In this document: positions 52,679 through 61,484 of the stretch, in pieces
Layout of the letters: each line of letters begins with the position of its first letter
Numbering within the stretch: the stretch's first letter is position 1
Assembly (NCBI RefSeq): GCF_013377885.1
Contig: NZ_JABKAU010000014.1
Coordinates: 50,905 to 114,904 of the forward strand
Length of the DNA: 64,000 bases
Source: Hymenobacter lapidiphilus
Lineage (GTDB): Bacteria > Bacteroidota > Bacteroidia > Cytophagales > Hymenobacteraceae
Direction of reading: 5' to 3'
The notes under the pieces: generated by a model
Databases searched by the model: none
What the model was told of the DNA's origin: nothing
The model's input: the letters and a program-made list of their open reading frames with translations, nothing else
Made by a program: the position numbers and the translations under genes

Positions 52679-52717
52679 TTTGTAGCGAATGACACGCAAC
52701 CTGCGTAAATTCGCTAC
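52679..52717 (+). promoter_or_regulatory. Promoter of the globin-like gene with overlapping inverted repeat
   Basis: TTTG (52679-52682) and TAAATTCG (52706-52713) give a near-consensus Bacteroidota promoter with a 23-bp spacing. A 9-bp inverted repeat, GTAGCGAAT (52682-52690) and ATTCGCTAC (52709-52717), covers both boxes and might be an operator. It lies about 40 bp before the start at 52754. Confidence 0.4.
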
Positions 52718-52753
52718 GTACTAGCAACCCCACCCGTTCTCACTTTCCGGCCT

Positions 52754-53143
52754 ATGAAAACGTCTGCTACCCGCCCCGACATTTGCACCGAAGGCGACAT
52801 CAAAACGCTCGTCGATTCGCTTTGCTACAAGGCCACCCACGACACGCTGCTGGGAGCCAGTTTCGCCGCCGCCGCCCGTATCCACTGGCCCCACTACCTC
52901 ACGTCGCAATACCGCTACTGGAGCTGCTCGCTGCTCGGGGCCGGTACGCCCGAGGGCGAGGCACTGCCCGAGCAGGTAGCACTGCCGCGCGGCGGGGCTC
53001 ACATCGAGCACTGGCTGCAGCTGTTTTCGTCCACTGTCGAGGAGTATTTTGCCGGCTCCAAGGCCGAGCAGGCCAAGCAGCTGGCTGGCCAAATGGTTAC
53101 GCGCCTTAAAGCCATACGCAGCCGCGAGCTACCCGTCGATTAG
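52754..53143 (+). CDS. Group III truncated-hemoglobin homologue lacking the usual haem ligands
   Basis: The 129-residue protein aligns over its full length with group III truncated globins: DICTEGDIKTLVDSL, HDTLLGASF, HWPHYLTSQYRYWSCSLLGA and HWLQLFSSTVEEYFAGSKAE with the invariant G8 Trp87. In the aligned positions the proximal F8 His is Gln74 (in LPEQVALP) and the distal B10 Tyr is Cys24 (in DSLCYK). So normal haem coordination looks lost. It may bind haem another way or have taken a non-haem role. Alignment was made by eye against remembered family sequences. The family call is firmer than the ligand-loss call. Confidence 0.78.
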   Translation: MKTSATRPDICTEGDIKTLVDSLCYKATHDTLLGASFAAAARIHWPHYLTSQYRYWSCSLLGAGTPEGEALPEQVALPRGGAHIEHWLQLFSSTVEEYFAGSKAEQAKQLAGQMVTRLKAIRSRELPVD

Positions 53144-53213
53144 TCCCCTTTACCGCTTCTGGCCACCAGCCAGTGCTGCGGCAACAGCTGATGGCAGCTT
53201 ACATTTTCAGCTA

Positions 53214-53259
53214 AAAAGGCGAGGGCCCCGGTACCAAAGTACCGGGGCCCTCGCCTTTT
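53214..53259. terminator. Perfect 21-bp bidirectional terminator
   Basis: AAAAGGCGAGGGCCCCGGTAC side (53214-53234) pairs fully with 53239-53259 around a CAAA loop, with A and T tracts at the ends. It separates the convergent globin-like and rhodopsin genes. Confidence 0.92.
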
Positions 53260-53288
53260 AACTTCTTGCGTCAACCGCGCCGGAGCGC

Positions 53289-54017
53289 TTAGACTGCTAC
53301 CGGAGCCTTATGGTGTTTGGGAGGCCGGCGCGATGCCAGGTCGCGCAGGTAGCTCAGGTCCAGAATACTGAATCCTACCTTCGAGAGGAAAGGCACGACC
53401 ACAAACAATAGCGTTTCGATGGTCTGGCCGAACAGGAACAGGCCCGATGGCCCCAGCGCCCAGATAGTGGGGTAGGCAATCCAGAGAACAGTCAGAAAGC
53501 TCAACAGCTTGTTGTAGATGCTTCCCAGCTCGACATCGGAGTTGGCCGCCAACTTGCGCAACGGCACCCACAGTAGGTAGAGCACCGCTACAAATGCCCC
53601 AACTCCGCACAAAAACCACGTCAGGCGGGCAGTGCTGCTCTCCGATAAATCAGCCAGCAGACCGCACAGAATCATCACCACGTCGGCAGCTACCAAGCCA
53701 AAAAGCAGCGTGATGCTCCGCTCGTGCTTGGGCGTGTAGAACATAGCCGTGAAGCCCAGCGCCAGCAGCAGCAGCGGGGTACTCACCACCCAGTCCAGGT
53801 ACCGGGCGTAATACGTGGTCTGGCCGGCTACCTCAACCGAGCCCTGGCCCAGCGCCATACCCGTGTACGCCAGCGCCGACCAGATAGGAATCAGCATGGC
53901 AAGGCTGTACTCATACTGCGGCACATTTTTAGGGTCGCGGCTCCAGATCCAGAACAGCAGCGCGCCGCCCACCATTAAGGCCACGTAAAGCCAATAGAGT
54001 AAGGTTTGAGTTTCCAT
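53289..54017 (-). CDS. Microbial rhodopsin, xenorhodopsin-type
   Basis: This 242-residue seven-helix protein has helix C motif RYLDWVVSTPLLLLAL, which puts Asp75, Ser79 and Ala86 at the BR positions 85, 89 and 96. Helix F has WIAYPTIWALG, helix G IETLLFVVVPFLSKVGFSIL with retinal Lys213. The BR Asp212 position is Pro209, as in Anabaena sensory rhodopsin and xenorhodopsins. Asp220, seven residues after the lysine, matches their cytoplasmic acid. This set fits a light-driven inward proton pump or ASR-like sensor better than an outward pump. No carotenoid or retinal genes are nearby. Transport direction needs experiment. Confidence 0.88.
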   Translation of the reverse strand: METQTLLYWLYVALMVGGALLFWIWSRDPKNVPQYEYSLAMLIPIWSALAYTGMALGQGSVEVAGQTTYYARYLDWVVSTPLLLLALGFTAMFYTPKHERSITLLFGLVAADVVMILCGLLADLSESSTARLTWFLCGVGAFVAVLYLLWVPLRKLAANSDVELGSIYNKLLSFLTVLWIAYPTIWALGPSGLFLFGQTIETLLFVVVPFLSKVGFSILDLSYLRDLASRRPPKHHKAPVAV

Positions 54018-54114
54018 GCAAGGCGTTTAAGTAGGGTGAATGAATAGTAAAAGGCTTTACTGGCAGCAGCACCTTTAAGTTGATTTTAATCCGGTTATGG
54101 CGTCAGTCAGCAAA

Positions 54115-54155
54115 GCAAAAAGCCGGCTTCCACTGGGTGGAAACCGGCTTTTTGC
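54115..54155 (-). terminator. Terminator after odhB
   Basis: GCAAAAAGCCGG (54115-54126) pairs with CCGGCTTTTTGC (54144-54155), and the inner TTCCAC pairs with GTGGAA across one mismatch. It lies 19 bp after the odhB stop and carries a T tract on the minus strand. Confidence 0.85.
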
Positions 54156-54173
54156 TTTTATGCAACAAAGAAT

Positions 54174-55823
54174 TTATACGCCCAGCAGCAAACGGGCCGG
54201 GTCTTCGAGCAGCTCTTTCACGCGCACCAGGAACGACACCGACTCGCGGCCGTCGATGATGCGGTGGTCGTAGCTCAGAGCCAGGTACATCATCGGGCGG
54301 ATAACCACCTGGCCGTTCTCGGCAATGGGGCGCTGGATGATGTTGTGCATACCCAGAATGGCCGACTGCGGGGCGTTGATGATAGGCGTGCTCATCATCG
54401 AGCCGAACACACCGCCGTTGGTGAGGGTAAACGTGCCGCCGGTCATCTGTTCCAGCGTGAGCTTGTTGTCGCGGGCCAGCGTAGCCAGCCGCACCACTTC
54501 CTTCTCGATGCCCTCGAAGCTCAGCGCCTCGGCGTTGCGGATAACCGGCACCACCAGCCCTTTCGGGGCCGATACGGCAATGCTGATGTCGCAGAAGTCG
54601 TTGTACACGATGTCGGTACCATCAATCTGCGCGTTTACGCTCGGCCACTCCTGGAGGGCCACGCACACAGCCTTGGTGAAGAACGACATGAAGCCGAGAC
54701 CCACACCGTTTTTCTCCTTGAACTTATCCTTGAACTTGGTGCGCAGGTCCATGATGGGCTGCATGTTCACCTCGTTGAAGGTGGTGAGCATGGCCGTTTC
54801 GTTTTTCACCGTTACCAGGCGGCGGGCCACCGTCTTGCGCAGGTTACTCATCCGCTCGCGGCGCACGTTGCGGTTGCCGGTGGGCTCGGTACCTGCGGCC
54901 GGCGCGCTGTTGCCGGCCGGAGCTGGTGCAGCTTTCGGGGCCGCAGCAGCCGGGGCAGCAGGCCTAGCCGAAGCGTTCTGGGCATCTTCCTTCGTGATGC
55001 GACCGTCGCGGCCAGTGCCCGACACGTCGGCAGCGTTGATACCTTTCTCACCCAGAATTTTACCGGCCGCCGGTGAAGGCGTACCCGTAGCGTAGGAGTT
55101 GCTGCCGGTGCCAGCTGCCGCGTTGGTCGCGGGAGCCGCCGTAGCTGCCGCCGCTTTCGGAGCGTCTGCCTTTGGAGCAGCGCTGGCGCCGCTACCGCCT
55201 TCAATGCGGGCAATAGTAGCCCCTATGCTGATGGTTTCGCCTTCCTGAGCCGCGTGGCGCAGCGTGCCGGCCGCCTCAGCAGGCAGCTCAAACGTGGCCT
55301 TATCCGACTCCAACTCGGCAATGATTTCGTCGCGCTCCACCGTGTCGCCGTCGGCTTTCAGCCACTTGGCCACGGTTACTTCGGTAATGGATTCGCCCAC
55401 AGCCGGAATGGTCATCTCAACGGTTGCGCCGCCGCCTGCCTGCCCGGTAGTACCGGTAGCGGCCGCGCCGCCCTCGGGCTTGCCGCCGTAGCCGGCCTGG
55501 TCGCTGGCCTGGGGGTTTTCTTCGCCCTTCGTGATGGGGTCGGTGGCGTTGGCCGCAGCAGCCGGGGCCGCTTTGGGAGCCGCAGCGCCGTCGCCGTCGA
55601 TTTCGGCAATGGTCACACCAATGTCAATAGTTTCGCCCTCCGCTACCTTAATACGGAGCACACCGGCGGTTTCGGCAGGCAGCTCAAACGTGGCCTTGTC
55701 CGACTCCAGCTCGGCAATGATTTCATCGCGCTCTACCGTGTCGCCATCAGCTTTCAGCCACTTGGCAATGGTTACTTCGGTGATGGATTCGCCAACGGCG
55801 GGGATTTTAATTTCCAGACCCAT
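54174..55823 (-). CDS. odhB: 2-oxoglutarate dehydrogenase E2 with two lipoyl domains
   Basis: The 549-residue protein has two tandem lipoyl domains (about 2-78 and 135-210) with lipoyl lysines Lys43 and Lys175, Ala/Pro-rich linkers, a peripheral subunit-binding domain (about 249-282, [20 protein letters not shown]) and the catalytic acyltransferase domain (about 315-549) with His520/Asp524 in SYDHRIIDG. Placement next to sucA indicates succinyl transfer in the 2-oxoglutarate dehydrogenase complex. Many E2o enzymes have one lipoyl domain. The two domains here share a stretch of 31 identical residues (157-187 of the second, matching 25-55 of the first), so the duplication is recent or kept uniform. 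Confidence 0.95.
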   Translation of the reverse strand: MGLEIKIPAVGESITEVTIAKWLKADGDTVERDEIIAELESDKATFELPAETAGVLRIKVAEGETIDIGVTIAEIDGDGAAAPKAAPAAAANATDPITKGEENPQASDQAGYGGKPEGGAAATGTTGQAGGGATVEMTIPAVGESITEVTVAKWLKADGDTVERDEIIAELESDKATFELPAEAAGTLRHAAQEGETISIGATIARIEGGSGASAAPKADAPKAAAATAAPATNAAAGTGSNSYATGTPSPAAGKILGEKGINAADVSGTGRDGRITKEDAQNASARPAAPAAAAPKAAPAPAGNSAPAAGTEPTGNRNVRRERMSNLRKTVARRLVTVKNETAMLTTFNEVNMQPIMDLRTKFKDKFKEKNGVGLGFMSFFTKAVCVALQEWPSVNAQIDGTDIVYNDFCDISIAVSAPKGLVVPVIRNAEALSFEGIEKEVVRLATLARDNKLTLEQMTGGTFTLTNGGVFGSMMSTPIINAPQSAILGMHNIIQRPIAENGQVVIRPMMYLALSYDHRIIDGRESVSFLVRVKELLEDPARLLLGV

Positions 55824-55926
55824 AGGTGGGGGATTTGAAGGGTTTCGGGAGAGAATAGTTGAGCAAAGCAGCAGCTTTTGAGCATAAGCTAACAGCCACT
55901 AGCCATCAGCTAAACGCTCAAAGTAG

Positions 55927-58776
55927 CTAGTCCTGCTTTTTGGCAATAGCGTTGGTTTCTTCGATTACGTCGTCGGCAACGGCATCGGCGGGCTTGTCGA
56001 AGGCGCGGCCTACAATGTCTTTCTGCTCCTTGACGTGCACCTTATTGTAGCCGGTGGCCGGCGAAGCCGAGGGCTTGCGCGAAATCACGTCTTCCAGCTC
56101 GCGACGCATAAAGCGCAGCAGGTAGTTCCAATAGCCCATGTTCTCGGGCTCCTCCTGTACCCAGTACACCTTGGCTTTGGGGTACTTGGCCAACTCGGCA
56201 CTCAGCTGCTGTTGCGGGAAGGGGTGCAGCTGCTCCAGGCGCACTAGGGCCACGTCGCGGCGCCCCGACTGCTGCTGCTCATCGAGCAAATCGAAGTACA
56301 CCTTACCCGAGCACAGCAGCACACGCTTCACCTTTTTGGCCTCGGCGTAGTCGTCGCCGAGCACCTCGCGGAAACGGCCGCTGGTGAAATCCTCCACCGG
56401 CGACACGCACAGCGGGTTGCGCAGCATCGACTTAGGCGACATAACGACGAGCGGCTTGCGGAACTCCCAGGTCAGCTGCCGGCGCAGGGCGTGGAAGAAG
56501 TTAGCCGGCGTGGTGAGATTGGCTACGACGATGTTGTTTTCGGCCGCCAGCTGCAGGAACCGCTCGGGGCGGGCGTTGGAGTGCTCGGGGCCCTGGCCCT
56601 CGTAGCCGTGGGGCAGCAGCATCACGAGGCCATTCATGCGCTGCCACTTGCTTTCCGAGCTCACAATGAACTGGTCAATCATAGTCTGGGCACCGTTGGC
56701 AAAGTCGCCGAACTGGGCCTCCCACACTACCAGGGCCGTGGGGTTGGCCATGGCATAGCCGAACTCAAAACCCAGCACCGCATATTCGCTTAGCAGCGAG
56801 TTGTAGATGCGCAGGGTTTCCTGGCCTTCGGCAATGTGGTTGAGCGAGTTGTAGGGAGCCGACGTTTCGGCGTCGTGTAGCACGGCGTGGCGGTGCGAGA
56901 ACGTGCCACGCTGCACATCCTGGCCGCTTACGCGCACAATGCGCTTATCGAGCAGCAATGAGCCGTAAGCCAGCAGCTCGGCGGCCGCCCAGTTTAGCAC
57001 GCGGGTTTCGAAGAACATCTTGCGGCGCTCCTCCATCAGCTTATCAATCTGCTTGAGCGGCCGGAAGCCCTCGGGCAGCTTGGTCAGGGCGGTGCCCACC
57101 TTGGCCAGGGCTTCCTCGCTGATACCGGTTTCGGGGCTTTGCGCGAAATCGGCAGAGGTGCTGCGGCGCAGGCTGCGCCACTCGTTTTCCAGGGGCTGAT
57201 ATTGGTAGGGCAGCGCCTGCTGCTTCACCAGATCCAGGCGGGCCTGCAGCGTGTCGCGGAACTCCTTGTCGAGCTCATCGGCCAACTCGGCGTCAATGTC
57301 GCCGCGGGCTACCAGCGCGGCGTTGTACACCTCGCGCGGGTTCTGGTGCTTGCTGATGAGGTTGTAGAGCGTGGGCTGGGTAAACTTGGGCTCGTCGGAC
57401 TCGTTGTGGCCGTGGCGGCGGTAGCACACCATATCAATAAAGATATCGGCATGGAACTCCTGGCGGTACTCGGTGGCCAGCTGCACGGCAAACACCACGG
57501 CCTCGGGGTCGTCGCCGTTCACGTGTAGCACCGGCGCATCGATAATCTTGGCCAGGTCGGTGCTGTAAATCGAGGAGCGGCCATCCTCAAAATCGGTGGT
57601 AAAGCCCACTTGGTTGTTGATGACGAAATGCACCGTGCCGCCCGTGCGGTAGCCCTCCAGCTGCGACATCTGCGTCAGCTCGTAGCCGATGCCCTGGCCC
57701 GAAACGGCCGCGTCGCCGTGGATGAGAATGGGCAGCACCTTGTTGAGGTCGTTGCCATAAGCATGGTCAATTTTAGCCCGCACGAAGCCTTCCACCACCG
57801 GATTCACGGCTTCGAGGTGCGAGGGGTTGGGTGCCAGCTTGAGGTTCACCGAGCGGCCATCCACTTCCACCTGGCTGCTGAAGCCCATGTGGTACTTCAC
57901 GTCGCCATCGCCCATGGTCAGGTCGGGCACGGCCGTACCCTGGAACTCCGAGAAAATCTGCTCGTAGGTTTTGCCCATGATGTTGGCCAGCACGTTCAGC
58001 CGGCCGCGGTGGGCCATGCCAATCATCACTTCCTCCACGCCCAGCTCGGCCCCCTTGCGGATGATGGCGTCGAGGGCCGGAATGGTGGTTTCACCGCCTT
58101 CAAGCGAGAAGCGCTTCTGCCCCAGAAACTTGGTATGCAGGAAGTTCTCGAACACTACAGCCTCGTTGAGCTTGCTCAGAATCCGCTTCTTGTACTCCTT
58201 GCTGGGCTTGAAGCTCAGCGACTCGCGCTCCACCTTGTCGCGGAACCAGTCGAGCACTTTCGGGTCGCGGATGTAGGTGTACTCGAAGCCGATGGTGCGG
58301 GTGTAAATCTTCTGCAGCGCATCTACAATCTGGCGGAGCGTGGCGTTATCATCCAGCCCGACAATCACGTTACCACTGCTGAACACCGTATCCAGGTCGG
58401 CGTCGCTCAGGCCGAAATCGGCCAGTTGCAGGTGGGCATGGCGGTTTTTACGCTCCCGTACCGGGTTGGTGTTAGCTACCAAATGGCCCCGGCTGCGGTA
58501 AGCATAAATCAGATTGCGCACCTGCGTCTGCTTATCCCCCGACTCGCGGTCGACGGAGCGGATGCGCGGAGCATTATTGGTGCTGGCCGGGGTAGCCAGT
58601 ACGCCTTCGCCATCGGCTTGGGGCAGGTCGCCTTCGGGGAACTGCTGCGAGAAGTCGAAACCCTCAAAAAACTTCTGCCAGCCGAAATCAACCGATTCAG
58701 GGTCGTTCTTATACGATTGATAGAGCTGGTCGATGAACTCGCCATTGGCATTGGCGATATAGGAGTACTGGTCCAT
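55927..58776 (-). CDS. sucA: 2-oxoglutarate dehydrogenase E1
   Basis: The 949-residue thiamine-diphosphate enzyme has the E1o N-terminal segment (ANGEFIDQLYQSYKNDPESV), the family motif GMAHRGRLNVLANIMGK, ThDP-binding region LIHGDAAVSGQGIGYELTQM, VCYRRHGHNESDEPKFTQP, and the C-terminal transketolase-like part (GTFSHRHAVLHDAETSAPYN). It decarboxylates 2-oxoglutarate and passes the succinyl group to the E2 lipoyl arm. odhB begins 103 bp downstream. Length is normal. Confidence 0.97.
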   Translation of the reverse strand: MDQYSYIANANGEFIDQLYQSYKNDPESVDFGWQKFFEGFDFSQQFPEGDLPQADGEGVLATPASTNNAPRIRSVDRESGDKQTQVRNLIYAYRSRGHLVANTNPVRERKNRHAHLQLADFGLSDADLDTVFSSGNVIVGLDDNATLRQIVDALQKIYTRTIGFEYTYIRDPKVLDWFRDKVERESLSFKPSKEYKKRILSKLNEAVVFENFLHTKFLGQKRFSLEGGETTIPALDAIIRKGAELGVEEVMIGMAHRGRLNVLANIMGKTYEQIFSEFQGTAVPDLTMGDGDVKYHMGFSSQVEVDGRSVNLKLAPNPSHLEAVNPVVEGFVRAKIDHAYGNDLNKVLPILIHGDAAVSGQGIGYELTQMSQLEGYRTGGTVHFVINNQVGFTTDFEDGRSSIYSTDLAKIIDAPVLHVNGDDPEAVVFAVQLATEYRQEFHADIFIDMVCYRRHGHNESDEPKFTQPTLYNLISKHQNPREVYNAALVARGDIDAELADELDKEFRDTLQARLDLVKQQALPYQYQPLENEWRSLRRSTSADFAQSPETGISEEALAKVGTALTKLPEGFRPLKQIDKLMEERRKMFFETRVLNWAAAELLAYGSLLLDKRIVRVSGQDVQRGTFSHRHAVLHDAETSAPYNSLNHIAEGQETLRIYNSLLSEYAVLGFEFGYAMANPTALVVWEAQFGDFANGAQTMIDQFIVSSESKWQRMNGLVMLLPHGYEGQGPEHSNARPERFLQLAAENNIVVANLTTPANFFHALRRQLTWEFRKPLVVMSPKSMLRNPLCVSPVEDFTSGRFREVLGDDYAEAKKVKRVLLCSGKVYFDLLDEQQQSGRRDVALVRLEQLHPFPQQQLSAELAKYPKAKVYWVQEEPENMGYWNYLLRFMRRELEDVISRKPSASPATGYNKVHVKEQKDIVGRAFDKPADAVADDVIEETNAIAKKQD

Positions 58777-58875
58777 GCGGTGGGAAATGGTGGAATCAGG
58801 GAGTAAAGGTAGAGAGGTTTTCGAAAAGGCTAAAACCTATATGTGCATATACAAATACGACTGACTGTTAGACCT

Positions 58876-58903
58876 ATAAAAAAACACCCCGATAAATCGA
58901 GGA
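58876..58903 (-). terminator. Probable terminator after chrA
   Basis: On the minus strand the stem CCTCGAT / ATCGGGG (with one G-T pair) is followed by a run of seven T. It lies about 160 bp after the chrA stop and 100 bp before sucA. The rest of the 58777-59062 gap shows nothing else I can identify. Confidence 0.6.
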
Positions 58904-59062
58904 GTCATTCAGTTAAAGCTATTGAATTAAATACGGTCGGCAGCCTTATATGTTGAATCGGGCCTAAGGCAATCCATACTTACCTGTATGCAGGTAGAGG
59001 ATGTGTGCGCCTGTAGTCTGTACGACCACAAAATGCGGGCCAGCAGCAACTCAACACCCTAT

Positions 59063-60298
59063 TTAAACAACCAGCCCAGCTGCCAGCGCCACCCCCACAA
59101 TGATGTAGGCTGGCACTCTATCCCAGAGCAGCAGTAGAAAAGTGGCGCCGATAAGGCCCAGGTTAACCGTTGTATCGGGCAGCGGGTGGTAGAGCAGGAA
59201 GGTAGCGGCCCACACAAAGCCCGCCGACACAGCGTTGATGCCTTCGAGCGAGGCTTTCACCACCCGGAAACGCTTGAGCTGGTCCCAGAAGCGAATCAGG
59301 AAGAAGATGAGCAGCGTACCGGGCATGAAAATACCCGCCGCGCCCACCAGTGCGCCCAGCAATTGCCCACTCAGGCCGCTGCCTTCGCCGCGCATGGCCA
59401 GCGCCCCAATGTAGGCGGCAAACGAGAAGTTGGGTCCCGGAAGCGCCTGTACCAAGCCAAGGCCCGACAAAAACTCTTCGGAGGTGAGATACCCTTTGAA
59501 CTCGACGAACTCGGTGTATAGCAACGGGGCCAGCACCTGCCCCCCCCCAAACACGAGGCTACCGTTGCGGTAGAAGTTCTCGAACAGGCGCACCGGCAGC
59601 AGTTGCGTGTACTGGCCCAGCACGGCGGCCCCAATCAACACCCCCAGCCAGAGCACGAAGTTGGCCCACTCAATCTGCATGGGCTGTTTTTCCTGCCGGG
59701 GCATTTTGCGGTAGCGGAAGGTGGTAATCAGGCCCCCGGCCAGTAGCAGGATGGGCATCAGCCAGGGCACCTGCACGGCGTACACCAGCAGGGCCGACAG
59801 CACCAGCAGCCCCACGGCGGTTTTGGTATGAATAACCTTCCGGGCAATGGTGTAAGCCGAATAGGCCACAAAGCCCACGGCCACCGGCTGCACGTACTGT
59901 ACCAGCCGCATCACCAGCTCTTTATCGAGGTAACTCACCGACAGGCCCGCCACCGTCATGATACACACGGCTGGCAGCATCCAGACCAGCAGCGTGAGAT
60001 AGGCCAGGTTGGGGCCACCGAGCCGGAAGCCGATGGCCGTAATGGTTTGCGTAGAAGAGGGCCCGGGCAGAATCTGGCACAGGGCCATGAGTTCCAGCAA
60101 CTCGGGGGCCGTCAGGTAACGGCGCTTGTCTACCAGCAGGCGCAGCATCATGGCCACGTGGGCCTGGGGGCCGCCAAAAGCGGTGAGGCCCAGCGAGGCC
60201 ACATCCTTGAGAAAGATGAGGTTGCGCCCGCGCTTCACCTGCCGGCGGCACTCCGGCGGCGAAGCCAGCTTCTTATCGTCGGGGGTGGGCGCGTTCAA
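59063..60298 (-). CDS. chrA: Chromate transporter ChrA
   Basis: The protein has about ten transmembrane helices in two ChrA halves, each with a signature: LGLTAFGGPQAHVAMM and QILPGPSSTQTITAIGFRLG in the first, GSLVFGGGQVLAPLLYTEFV and LVQALPGPNFSFAAYIGALA in the second. ChrA proteins export chromate or take part in sulfate-like anion transport. There is no ATG at the right place: TTG at 60298 (MNAPTPDDKK) or TTG at 60352 is the likely start. A TATCTTGG element (60332-60339) between them favours 60298, giving 411 residues. Confidence 0.85.
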   Translation of the reverse strand: MNAPTPDDKKLASPPECRRQVKRGRNLIFLKDVASLGLTAFGGPQAHVAMMLRLLVDKRRYLTAPELLELMALCQILPGPSSTQTITAIGFRLGGPNLAYLTLLVWMLPAVCIMTVAGLSVSYLDKELVMRLVQYVQPVAVGFVAYSAYTIARKVIHTKTAVGLLVLSALLVYAVQVPWLMPILLLAGGLITTFRYRKMPRQEKQPMQIEWANFVLWLGVLIGAAVLGQYTQLLPVRLFENFYRNGSLVFGGGQVLAPLLYTEFVEFKGYLTSEEFLSGLGLVQALPGPNFSFAAYIGALAMRGEGSGLSGQLLGALVGAAGIFMPGTLLIFFLIRFWDQLKRFRVVKASLEGINAVSAGFVWAATFLLYHPLPDTTVNLGLIGATFLLLLWDRVPAYIIVGVALAAGLVV

Positions 60299-60426
60299 AA
60301 GAAAAGGGCGCGGGGCATGAGTGAAGGCCGACCAAGATACGCCTTCTTGCAAATGTAGCGCAGCTTGAGAAAGCCAAGCGGTTCAAAAGGCGGCGCCAAC
60401 GGTGGCAAAATGCGGCTGCCTGCACA

Positions 60427-60484
60427 AGCGGACGGGATGAGTGGCGTAAGGTCGTACGACCTTACGCCACTCATCCCGTCCGCT
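60427..60484. repeat. 58-bp perfect palindrome
   Basis: 29 bp (60427-60455, starting AGCGGACGGGATGAGTGGCG) are followed without any loop by their exact complement (60456-60484, ending CACTCATCCCGTCCGCT). It lies 22 bp after the stop of the dioxygenase gene and may act as its terminator. Perfect loop-free symmetry is unusual for a simple terminator. Confidence 0.93.
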
Positions 60485-60506
60485 CTTTACAGCTGTGCTG
60501 CTACGC

Positions 60507-61484
60507 TTATTTCTTCTTCAGGCCCAACTCAATCAGGCGCTCATTCAGAAATTCGCCGGCCGTAATATCAGCCTCCTTCTTAGGATTTTCGGCTGTTACG
60601 CAGGTTTCCAGGGCCGCCAGGCTCATTTCGGAGCGCGGGTGCATGAAGAACGGCACGCTGTAGCGCGACGAGTTCATCTTCTCGCGGGGCGGGTTTACCA
60701 CGCGGTGAATGGTGCTGGTGAGTACGCCGTTTGTCAGGCGCTGGAGCATGTCGCCCACGTTCACCACAATCTGGTCGGGCAGGGCCGTAATGGCAATCCA
60801 CTTACCATCGCGACGCTTCACCTGCAGGCCATCGGCCGAGGCACCCATCAGCAGCGTAATCAGGTTAATGTCGCCGTGCTCGGCGGCGCGTACGGCATCG
60901 GCCGGCACCTCATCGGGGTTTTCGATGGGGTAGTAGTGGATGGGGCGCAGGATGGAGTTGCCGTTGCGCACCTTATCGTCGAAGTAGTTCTCGGGCAGCT
61001 CCAGGTACAGGGCAATGGCCCGTAGCACGTCTTTGCCGGCCGATTCGAGGGTACGGTAAGTCAGCAGCGAGGTATCGGCAAAGCTATCTACTTCCGAAGG
61101 CCAGATGTTGTCCGGGTACTCGGCCCCGATGGGGTCGTTGGCGTCGTCTACTTCCTGGCCTACGTGGTAAAATTCCTTCAGGTCGCCGGTGTTGCGGCCC
61201 TTGGCGTGCTCCTTGCCCTTGCTTACGTAGCCGCGCTGGCCGGCCAGCTCCGGCTTTTCGTATTGCTGCTTCACATCGTCGGGCAGCGAGAAGAAGGCTT
61301 TTACGTCGGAATAGAGCTTATCGGTCTGCTCGTTGCTGAGGCCGTGGTTTTTGAGGGCCACAAAGCCGATGCTCTGATACGCCTGGCCTAGCTGTTGAAC
61401 AAACCGGGCCTTACGCTCGGGGTCGCCGGAGCGGAAATCGGCCAGGTCGAGGGATGGGATTTCGTTGAGCAGTTGCGCTTCCAT
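60507..61484 (-). CDS. 2OG-Fe(II) oxygenase, isopenicillin N synthase-like
   Basis: The 325-residue protein has the DIOX_N region (IPSLDLADFRSGDPERKARF, GFVALKNHGL) and the 2OG-FeII core with metal ligands His203 and Asp205 (AAEHGDINLITLL) and His260 (TSTIHRVVNP), and the co-substrate Arg274 in SRYSVPFF. Family members hydroxylate or cyclise diverse small molecules; the substrate is not predictable. Start at 61484 preferred over the open frame to 61538. Confidence 0.88.
   Translation of the reverse strand: MEAQLLNEIPSLDLADFRSGDPERKARFVQQLGQAYQSIGFVALKNHGLSNEQTDKLYSDVKAFFSLPDDVKQQYEKPELAGQRGYVSKGKEHAKGRNTGDLKEFYHVGQEVDDANDPIGAEYPDNIWPSEVDSFADTSLLTYRTLESAGKDVLRAIALYLELPENYFDDKVRNGNSILRPIHYYPIENPDEVPADAVRAAEHGDINLITLLMGASADGLQVKRRDGKWIAITALPDQIVVNVGDMLQRLTNGVLTSTIHRVVNPPREKMNSSRYSVPFFMHPRSEMSLAALETCVTAENPKKEADITAGEFLNERLIELGLKKK

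Noticed and set aside
57610..58806. 398-codon plus-strand frame opposite sucA
   Set aside because: Antisense shadow; sucA is complete with all ThDP motifs.
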